Below are positions 56,184 through 64,000 of a DNA stretch of 64,000 bases, piece after piece. The position numbers and the translations under genes are program-made. The DNA is from Hirundichthys speculiger (Eukaryota > Chordata > Actinopteri > Beloniformes > Exocoetidae). The stretch lies in assembly GCA_018398805.1 (NCBI GenBank), contig JAGFBZ010001577.1, forward strand, positions 248,001 to 312,000. Direction: 5' to 3'. Within the stretch, counting starts at the first letter, position 1, and each line of letters opens with the position of its first letter. The notes under the pieces are model-generated. The model saw only the letters and a program-made list of their open reading frames with translations, made no database searches and was not told the DNA's origin.

Positions 56184-59100
56184 ATGAACCCCATCAGTGC
56201 GACCGCCCTGTACGTGTCTGCCAGCCGGGCCGTGCTGCAGTGCGACCCGCGGCAGCCGCACAGCTTCGCGGAGATGTACCAGCTGTTGCCCTTCTTCCGG
56301 CAGGCGCTCGCGTGCCTGGTCTGTGGTAAGATCACAACATCTATAATTACAGGATAAAAACACGCTTTTATTCAATACTGCTTCCTCTGTGTGTGTGTGT
56401 GTGTCACATTGACTGAAATGTCCGTGCACCTGAAGTGGTTTTACTGGTGTCTCCCTGGTAACCGAGGCAGAGCCCCAGTGATCTGTCCTCAGGACCAGAC
56501 AGGTGACTCCTCTGTTGTTGTGCTTTGCTGCAGAGCCACGTGGTTCTCCATTCACGCTGGATTTACTCACACTGAAATATCAAAAGCAGACACAGCCTGC
56601 GTTTAGGAAACCAGCAGTATTGACATAATGATAAGTGACGTTTCAGACATAATGTCCAGTTGTGTGGCTGCTCCTTTACTATTACTAGTGTTTGCACTTT
56701 TGCAGAAACATTGAACTGGTCTTGAAAATCTGTCGTTGTTGGCTGTAAACATCCAATTTAGTTGCTTATTTCAGTAGAGGGATGATTTCTGTTTTGATCA
56801 GGCTAGTACCCTGATATCAATACTGACATTTTTAAAAGTCGTGTTGTGTGCACAAGAAGATACAGTCATGGAAAAAATGATTAGACCACCATTTTTTATT
56901 CACTTTCTTGTTCATTTTAATACCTGGTACCACTAAACGTCATCATGTGACTAAAACAGACAGAAAAGAAAACACTGAATGCATAAAAGCAGTGTTTTTG
57001 GCAGTACAACGCCATAGCTATTGATGTAAAAACTTAAGTGATTTAGGTTATAATCAAGAAAACCATGGAAAATGGTAAGATATCAGCTCTTAAATAAAAC
57101 TCTTATGAGCAATCTTTGTGGTTATCGTTATGTTTGTCCAAACAAATGTACCTTTAGTTGTACCAGGCATTAAAATGAACAAGAAACTGAAGAAAACAAG
57201 GGTGGTCTAATAATTTTTTCCATGACTGTAGATTTCTTGTCATTTTTATGTTAAAATTCCTTAAAATGTGCTCTTTTCAGTTTAAAAAAAAAAAAGGCAA
57301 AAAATGTTATGAAATTGAATGATTGAACTTAGATGTTATAGATGTTTTATGTTATTAGCTTGTATCATTTTTTTTATTTTATGCATGATGATTTATCCTT
57401 AAAACTGAGCCACCAGTTGTAGCTTTTATGTATGCAAAAAAAAAAAATGCTTATAAAAAGAAGCAGCGTGATAGAGAATAATGTGATCCTGGTCGTACTT
57501 TGTGAGGAGACGATGCTAACTTGAGATTGTTAATTTTATTTGAGAATGGCATAAGGTTGCATTAATTAATATGACATTTCAAGTTGTGTTTTAATTGGCT
57601 AGTAATTAGACAGTTATAGGGTTTCTGACATTATATCAGGTAGTCTTTAGTTGCCAGACCAGTGTGACGGCCGCCGACCGGTAGTGCTGGGCGATATGGA
57701 AAAAAAACATATATCACGATATGGACTATTTTATATCACGATAACGATATATATCGCGATATACCATAATAAAGTATGTTTTCAGTTATTCTCTGAAAAG
57801 TTTGACAAAAATTTCATTGCTTACTTTTCAACTTTATTTTGAAAGGACATTTAGCTGAACTGTCACAAACATACATTTTAGTGCAGCAAAAACAGGTAGG
57901 TACAGAGGTACAGTAGCTTTCACATTTTTTTTTTAAAGTGCACAACAGTTTCTGAGAGGAAAAACACATTTTTGCACTGAAGTTCAGCTATAAAAAATTA
58001 AACACAAATTATTTTTCAACTTTCTGAAATCTGTAACCTTGTAGTGCAAAGTTTGCAAACCAATATAAAGTGTCTAAAGTAAACATCAGGGTTGAAGAGA
58101 ACTCTGTTTAAGGCATTAACCATGAATAAAAGTGCAAACATAAAAGGCTACTTTGTAGAAGTAGATATGATTCTATCAAATTTATCGTTGCAGGTTATTT
58201 TAATTACATATTTGCTGTAATAATTGATAAAATTAGGTTAGAAACGATAGAAGAGAAATGGCACGATACACACTTTTATATCGTCCCCACGATATGTATC
58301 GTCATATTGCCCAGCACTAATCTCAAATGCTTTGTCATTGATATATTAAATGATATATAAAGACAAAGAGCAGCTCTATTAACAACTAAAACAGCTTTTA
58401 CAAAGCTGTCTGTGAGGTGGAATACAAAATGAATAACCTGTGCTCAGCTGTCACTCTGCACCTTTGCTTCAGTGCAAAAAAGGGAAAAAAAAAACTGCAC
58501 ATGTATTTATTTATTCGTGTTTTTGTCCAAGGTAAACTGCTCCAGGATCCGATTTCCCCGACGCACCCGGAGTGTCAGCATCACGTCTGCCTGGGCTGCA
58601 AAGGCATGAAGATGCAGCTGAGGCCGCCGTGCGGCCGCTGTAAGGACTCTTCCTGCTTCCAGGAGAACAAACAGCTCTCTCTGCTGGTGGACTGCTACAG
58701 GAAGCTCTGCCTCTACGTGACTCACTCTCCATTACTCCAGTCCATCAGCAGCCATGTTGGAGGCTCTCCAGAGGTCATGGCCCTGCTGGAGGAGGTGCTG
58801 ATGTCGCACAAAGAGGAGGCGGAGGAGACGGAGGAGCTGCTGCAGGAAGATGCCCCCGAGTCCCTCACCCCGACGGAGGCGCCGCCTGCTCCCGCCGAGC
58901 TCTCCGCCGTTCCCCAGAGCTCCTCCTCTGAGCCTCCGTGTTATAACGGGTCACAGGAATGCAACGGGAAAGCTCTGGAGGACATGGAGCCGTCTTCCCC
59001 TGAGTTGGAGGTGTGCGAGCTGGTGGAGGAGCAGCCGCCCGCGGGCCTGTCCGTACCCGACGGCGCCTGCGGTCTGGAGCTGAGCCTGACGCCGGGCTCT

Positions 59101-61167
59101 TTAGCGCCGACGCCGGGAACCGTGTGCTCACTCAGGGAATGTAGCGGCAAGGAGCTGGAGGAAGGAGAAGTGTTGCTCCTCAGCGTCGAGGAGGTGTTAC
59201 AGACGTTGGATCCGCTTCAGCCCGGTCGGGACTCTCTCCACACGCAGCCCGACAGGAGACACGCCCACGCGCACATAGCCACGGACAGAGCGCACACGCA
59301 GATGTACATTCAGCTGGACGCGGCGCACAACTACACACAGATACACACTGACAGGACTCACACGGCGGCGGGCCACGGCGCGCACACACACACGGCTTCC
59401 TTAGATCTTCCCTCGGCTTCCAAGCTCCCGCTGGTCCGCCTCAACCGCAAGCGGTCCCGTTCAGAGAGCGACAGGGAAAAGGTGAAGCCCCTCCCCATCA
59501 CCTCCATCCTGCAGGGCCCCCCCTCCAAACTAAACTCCCCGAACCCCTCACAGACGCTGCACGCCAAACTGCCCGCACCTTCCCTCGCCGCGCCCGTGCA
59601 CACGTACTCGTCGCTTCCCAACGGGGCGTCCCCGAAGCTCAGCCGGCCCGCACAGAACCACAGTAAAGGCGTTCGGAAGCAGATAGACCAGAACCCTAAG
59701 AAGCCTCACGCTAAGGCCCGCGGCGGCGGCGGCGGCGGCTCCAAGGCCAAGGACCGGAGCAAAGACCAGCGTTCGATGCCGGGCTGCCTGGTGACCGCGC
59801 CGCCCGTCAGGCCGCCGTACAAGAAGCCGGTGGAGAAGAAGGGCTGTAAATGTGGCAGGGCTACCCAGAATCCATCTGTGTTGACCTGCAGGGGGCAGCG
59901 TTGTCCCTGCTATTCAAACCGCAAGGTGAGAGGATGACAAGTGTTTGGCTTCTTCTGTTCTAGTAATCATGTTATAGCTTTAATGTGCTGCTGGTATTAT
60001 CTGATTTTATGCTTATTTTCTGAGTTTTTTTTCATGCCAAATAACGTTTTAATCTCTGTTTATTATGTAGCATTGGTACAGTAAAGTGCAAAATAGCGCA
60101 AATAATGTTCAAAGCAAGGAATAATTTACTACCAAAAAACATCAGAGGAATGTTCACAGAAAGAGAAGGAGGCTATAATCTAAGGGGATAACTAAAGTTT
60201 TAGAAAACGTAAAGTAAGAACAACAATGAAAAGCATGTGCATATCGAACAAAGGAAATGAAACAAAGTACTAACATAAATCTATTTAAAAAGAGATACAA
60301 AAAAGTAATTATAAACAGCTATATGGAAGAAGAAATGGGTTAACGAGGAGTGTGATAAATAAATAAAATAGGGAAAAATGGTATATTATACTTGCTATCT
60401 CATATTATGTTTAGATATTTATATGAAAATTTATGTGGTATATATTGTATGTTGGGAGGGATAGTTGTAGTTATGTAATATATGTTGTATATTTTTATGT
60501 ATGTAGCATATATATATATATTTATAGGGATATTTATGTAGTTTATATAGTGTATATTTATATAATATATTGTATTTTCTATAATAGGTGTGTTTACGTA
60601 GTGTTTTATGTGGACTGTATTTATAGGGATATGGTGTAGATATAGTAATGGCGATGGTGTAAATTTATAGTTATAAAGGGGTAGGAACTAAGATAAAGCC
60701 TATGTGTATATGAAGATGTTACTATTTGTTTTGTTTTTTTCTTTGCTGTTTTTGTTTTAGTTTTTTTTTTTTTTCGTACATGTTTGTTTGAAATAAAATT
60801 CAATTCAATTCAATTCAATTTATAGTGCAGAAAGAGTTACATCCATGTATGTCCTCTCCGTCAGGCGTGCTTGGACTGCATCTGCCGGGGCTGCCAGAAC
60901 TCCTACATGGCCAACGGCGAGAAGAAGCTGGAGGCCTTCGCGGTCCCAGAGAAGGCTCTGGAACAGACGCGGCTCACGCTGGGCATCAACCTGACCAGCA
61001 TCACGGCGGCCGCGGCGCTCCGCAACCCGGGAACCACCAGCATCCGCGCCAACACGCTGCTCAACGTGGCCACGGCCACGGGGACGCCCGTCACCACGGC
61101 CTTCCTGTCCCCCAGCCCCCCGCCGGACCCGAACTACGACGACAGCCTGGAGCTGCTGATCGGATGA
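56184..61167 (+). CDS. msl2: MSL2, RING-type E3 ligase of the MSL complex
   Basis: Nuclear subunit of the MSL histone acetyltransferase complex (MSL1, MSL2, MSL3, KAT8/MOF; H4K16 acetylation); vertebrate MSL2 with MSL1 ubiquitylates H2B. Exons: 56184-56325, 58532-59925, 60865-61167, together 1839 nt = 612 aa plus stop (human 577). The protein begins MNPISATALYVSASR, as in human (MNPVNATALYISASR). The RING spans about residues 44-90, starting with C44-x2-C47 and containing CQHHVCLGC. A middle LLLSVEEVLQTL motif and RLNRKRSRSESD block match the family. The CXC domain (about 483-530) has CKCGRATQNPSVLTC and LDCICRGCQNSY. Exon 1/2 joins TGT-G to GT inside the RING, as in mammals. The third exon, splitting CXC between NRK and ACLDC, is unexpected because most mammalian MSL2 coding sequence lies in one exon. 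A His/Thr-rich insert lies at about residues 283-337. Confidence 0.96.
56863..57228. mobile_element. Tc1/mariner-type MITE, copy 2 (msl2 intron 1)
   Basis: 366 bp, TA-flanked (56861-56862 and 57229-57230), ends CAGTCATGGAAAAAAT and TTTTTTCCATGACTG. Inverted relative to copies at 6363 and 62758. Confidence 0.87.
57682..58319. mobile_element. hAT MITE, copy 2 (msl2 intron 1)
   Basis: 638 bp, same orientation as copy 1 and differing by a few substitutions and small indels. Left end TAGTGCTGGGCGATATGG, right end CATATTGCCCAGCACTA. The flanking 8-mers (ccgaccgg / atctcaaa, roughly) do not match, unlike copy 1. Ends about 210 bp before the msl2 exon 2 acceptor. Confidence 0.9.
59238..59399 (+). 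other. His/Thr-rich low-complexity segment of msl2
   Basis: Within exon 2 the frame runs through repeated CAC/ACA/GCGCAC units giving alternating H-A-H and H-T motifs over about 54 residues, between the conserved LLLSVEEVL motif and the RLNRKRSRSESD block. I know of no counterpart in human MSL2. It is open and in frame and looks like an expanded, degenerate CA-type microsatellite within the coding sequence. Confidence 0.6.
59926..60864 (+). other. msl2 intron inside the CXC domain
   Basis: GTGAGA donor after NRK and TCAG acceptor before ACLDC. The reading frame and CXC sequence are restored exactly across it (phase 0). About 770 of its 939 bases are a LINE 3' end (listed separately), leaving only about 170 bases of other sequence. 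Confidence 0.8.
60060..60830 (+). mobile_element. Truncated LINE 3' end in msl2 intron
   Basis: In one frame with several breaks, bases 60069-60340 read like the C-terminal end of fish LINE reverse transcriptase polyproteins (LLPKNIRGMF, REGGYNLRG and, near the end, FKKRYKK). An AT-rich 3' UTR follows, then a tandem pentamer tail of ATTCA units at about 60797-60823. This is the usual layout of a 5'-truncated LINE copy, in the same orientation as msl2. The family assignment is from memory of the motif. Confidence 0.65.
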
Positions 61168-61689
61168 GCCGGGACTCCAAAAAAAAAACCCAGACGGCTT
61201 GGTGCTGATTGAATGTGATGACTGATCGTTGCGTCTGTCGGAAAATCTGTACCCCTTCCCCTCCCGACCCCCCCAGAGGGAGGACATCTAAGGCAGCTAT
61301 GGGTCTGTCCTGTTCTGTAACCTGCTCTTCTTCTGTGTTGGAAAGTGTTGAGTAGTAAGACTAGCATGGGTGTGCCAAAGCCTCCTGTATCGTGCCTGTG
61401 CGCTGGTGTGTGTTGTTGCCTGTATGTAGTTAAACACTTGTACTATGTTCAAAGGATGTTCTGTACTTCAGAGGTGCTTTTTCTTTTTTTTTTTTTGGTT
61501 CATAGACCACAGATATACTGTAAGAGGCAATCAAAACACAAAGGTGTTGCATGCACATAAACATGACTATGTGCGTGCATTTTTTTTTTTCAATGACAGG
61601 ATCATAATGTCACGGTTAATTTTCCAAATTTGAGTAATATTCCCACGTCACAGAAATGCATTATTGGTATCAGGCCGGCTCTTACTAAT

Positions 61690-61960
61690 CCATAATCCTG
61701 TGCGCGCTCACACCTTAATTGTGATTGGCTCCTGTGATTAATTAATGGCGATCGTCTGACGCACACAAGACTGTATACCTTTTTTTTTTTCCATTAATTC
61801 ACACGATCAGAGAACTGTCAGATATTAATTCATTTGTCTTAATGAGCGTCACTGATGCAGGCGTTGCTGAGATTAACGCCGTTATCAGCGGGGAGGTGGG
61901 CGGCGGGTCGTCGGCACTTAATTTGATCGCTAAAACCTTTCATTGTCATCATAGCAATAG
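61690..61960. promoter_or_regulatory. Candidate conserved non-coding element in msl2 3' region
   Basis: A repeat-free block with several TTAATTAAT/ATTAATT homeobox-type cores, an ATTGG, a perfect TGATTAATTAAT stretch, and a balanced-composition core (61841-61945) that contrasts with its AT-rich, homopolymer-rich neighbours. That texture is typical of vertebrate conserved non-coding sequence. No alignment was possible here. Confidence 0.35.
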
Positions 61961-62313
61961 AAACTCCAACAACTGTACAGCTGCTTACAGTGTTCGCCAT
62001 TTACAGACTGTAACTCACTGTTCTCAAAAACAATTTGTGTTTGGATTCTAGGATCGTACGTGACTGTGTTCATAGAAAAACTGAAGCCATAGGTCGTCAT
62101 AAACGAGACAAAAATATCCTTTAAAAATGTTTCTTCCCACTACGCGGTTGCAAATGTCCCGAGTGATCAAAGACTATTTTTGATACGGAGCGTTTCAGGT
62201 TTGGTTCCGGCGTCTTTACGAGGTTGTTGTCTTGTCTGCATTTGTGTTTACAGTCTCAGATGTTACTACAATACGTTCGTCAGTCCAGTCACAGTGACCA
62301 AAAAAAAAACAAA

Positions 62314-62319
62314 AATAAA
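62314..62319 (+). terminator. msl2 candidate poly(A) signal
   Basis: AATAAA following an A-rich stretch, about 1150 nt after the msl2 stop. It may not be the only site. Confidence 0.35.
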
Positions 62320-62757
62320 AGACTGAACAGAGGGAGGAGTCGGTTCTCCTCGAACTGACCAGGGAGGAGCAGGTGGATTCAAGTTTGAGAAGCAAGAATG
62401 ACCCATTTTTCTGTGTATGTGTCAGATTGCGTTTGTTTTTGGGCATTACTTGAACCCTGATTAGTTTTTGGTATCATTTCTTTTTTTATTATAAAAACTT
62501 GTTTTGGGGAGTGACAGGTTTTGCTGAAACGTTCACTGCCATATTATGGAGACATGTAATACCACATGAATTAAATGATAGTTTTTTACTTTTTCAGCTT
62601 TGTCTGGTTTTTTTTTTGTGTGAAATAATGATCATCGATGAGTTTCGCTCTCAGAGCATTTACGTGTTTTATTATAACCTTAAAATTGAAATCGTGGGTT
62701 GAGATTTGTTTTATTTATTTATTTTTTTTTTTAAACTAAGGTGCAGGAAACAACATA

Positions 62758-63123
62758 CAGTCATGGAAAAAATTATCAGACCACCCTTGTTTTCTTCAGT
62801 TTCTTGTTCATTTTAATGCCTGGTACAACTAAAGGTACATTTGTTTGGACAAACATAACGGTAACCACAAAGATTGCTCATAAGAGTTTTATTTAAGAGC
62901 TGATATCTTACCATTTTCCATGGTTTTCTTGATTATAACCTAAATCACTTAAGTTTTTACATCAATAGCTATGGCGTTGTACTGCCAAAAACACTGCTTT
63001 TATGCATTCAGTGTTTTCTTTTCTGTCTGTTTTAGTCACATGACGACGTTTAGTGGTACCAGGTATTAAAATGAACAAGAAAGTGAAGAAAAAATGGTGG
63101 TCTAATAATTTTTTCCATGACTA
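62758..63123. mobile_element. Tc1/mariner-type MITE, copy 3
   Basis: Same orientation as copy 1. TA on the left (62756-62757); the right terminus has lost its last base (ccatgactagaag). Lies between msl2 and the tnfsf10-like gene. Confidence 0.85.
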
Positions 63124-63797
63124 GAAGTTTACTAAGAAACTAGAACACTACCACAGCATGCTGAAGTCCAACTAAAGGCTACAGATTTAGTTTTTCTTAT
63201 CCCCTGAGCAGAATACAGAATAAAGTGAGCACATTCATTAAAAACTTTCAGGGGTGTTACCTGCCAGGTAACTTGTTCACCAGAAAACACCTTAAAAGCA
63301 CAGTACATTTCCCCTTAAAGGCTCTTAAAACACAACAATCGGTCTCGGCGTACATTCATCCATGACATTGCACAAAGGAAGTTCGACAAATTCATCCTGC
63401 TGAACATGCAAAATCTTGCCTTGTAGCATATTTTTATGCACGTTTTTTTCTTGAAGACTGTCCAACTCCACTGTCATGACCCCAAAATGGCAATTTAGCA
63501 CCCGAGTCCATAAGCGGGCCAGAACATGTGACCTTTGTGTACCGCACTCCTTCGAAATGTCCCGTTCAAGTGCACCACGTAAATCACATTTGCCATCATG
63601 TGAGGTTTGACTGCAACCACAGGTTTTAAATAAATGGCTCTTCTTTCTTGCTCCTTTCGGGCCCCCTGATCCCTTGCCCTGCAGATCCACAGTCCAGGAG
63701 GAGTCCTTTATATTCCTCTTTTCTCATCAATCCTGTCGCTTCGGACAGCCACTCATGTCAAAAAGAAAAGGCCCGACATCGTGGTCCACCTGATGCC

Positions 63798-63822
63798 CGT
63801 TTCAGTTTCAGTTTCAGTTTCA
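63798..63822. repeat. (GTTTCA)n hexamer repeat
   Basis: Four tandem units just downstream of the tnfsf10-like stop codon on the minus strand. Confidence 0.85.
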
Positions 63823-63845
63823 GGTTCGGTCCCGGACCGTCTGCT

Positions 63846-64000
63846 CTAACCCACCAGGAAAGCCCCGAAGTAGCTGGCCCTCCCGTCCATCTCCATGGCG
63901 CTGGCGTTGCTGACGGTGATGAAGAGGCGGTCGGCCGGCTGCAGGAAGGCGGTGCCGGCCTGATGCAGGGAGAAGAGGCCCGGGCTCCTGGCCCCGGAGC
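63846..64000 (-). CDS. tnfsf10: TNF-superfamily ligand, TRAIL-like, last exon (partial)
   Basis: The minus strand from the window edge encodes about 51 residues ending in stop TAG at 63846-63848. It includes GLFSLHQAG, FLQPADRLFITVSNAS and the C-terminus ASYFGAFLVG. This is the last beta-strands of a TNF homology domain. The terminal FFGAFLVG-type end and the GL-S-x-x-x-G / DR-F-V-x-V spacing match TNFSF10 (TRAIL) best; RANKL ends differently. The product would be a type II membrane, homotrimeric ligand of death receptors. The start, transmembrane segment and most of the domain lie beyond 64000. It converges with msl2. Another TRAIL-like paralogue is possible. Confidence 0.75.
   Translation of the reverse strand, partial: SGARSPGLFSLHQAGTAFLQPADRLFITVSNASAMEMDGRASYFGAFLVG

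Larger units (their letters stand above)
61168..62320 (+). other. msl2: msl2 3' UTR
   Basis: From the stop to the AATAAA at 62314-62319. It contains T runs (about 61482 and 61581), a repeat-free block at 61690-61960 that looks conserved, and no plausible ORF. The extent is inferred from the poly(A) signal. Confidence 0.5.
62708..63845 (-). other. 3' UTR of the tnfsf10-like gene (probable)
   Basis: Minus-strand sequence after the stop. The first AATAAA-type signals on this strand are in the TTTATTTATTTATT stretch at about 62708-62722. The interval holds a GTTTCA hexamer repeat (63798-63822), an open frame of 121 codons without an ATG at its start (63325-63690), and a MITE (62758-63123). Whether the UTR reaches this far is unknown. 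Confidence 0.35.

Overview
The window is nuclear DNA of a ray-finned (teleost) fish. Three spliced vertebrate genes with GT-AG introns lie among many hAT and Tc1/mariner-type miniature transposons, LINE tails and AT-rich spacer. Nothing here is prokaryotic: there are no operons, CRISPR arrays or phage. The order and orientation STAG1(+) / PCCB(-) / MSL2(+) is the same block as human 3q22.3 (MSL2-PCCB-STAG1, read in reverse), which supports each identification independently of sequence similarity.

Layout. 1-30163: no coding gene recognised; AT-rich DNA, probably intron 1 of stag1 and/or upstream intergenic DNA, with at least eight transposon copies (837, 3833, 6363, 8270, 18013, 21501, 24036, 25877) and some repeat-poor, homeobox-motif-rich stretches (about 27.4-29.5 kb) that resemble conserved non-coding elements. 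30164-47030: stag1, the cohesin HEAT-repeat subunit SA1, 31 coding exons. It is complete except for one apparent extra C in exon 12 (34519/34520), which breaks the frame. 48350-53700: pccb on the minus strand, 15 intact coding exons of the mitochondrial propionyl-CoA carboxylase beta subunit; it converges with stag1. 53640-55400: the divergent pccb and msl2 promoters, separated by a 638-bp hAT element. 56184-61167: msl2, a RING/CXC E3 ligase of the MSL histone H4K16 acetyltransferase complex, with an intron inside the CXC domain that is largely filled by a LINE 3' end. 61168-62700: msl2 3' UTR/downstream DNA with a conserved-looking block. 63846-64000: the last exon of a TNF-superfamily ligand, closest to TNFSF10/TRAIL, on the minus strand and cut by the window edge.

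The genes do not form one pathway. stag1 (cohesin, chromatin architecture) and msl2 (chromatin modification) are nuclear, pccb is mitochondrial metabolism and the tnfsf10-like gene is a death-receptor ligand. No new defence, toxin or mobile system was found. The points most worth checking are the stag1 frameshift, the LINE-filled msl2 intron, a short hAT element carrying both a MADF-like and a hAT-transposase-like fragment, a near-perfect 30-bp hairpin inside a MITE, and the candidate conserved non-coding blocks.
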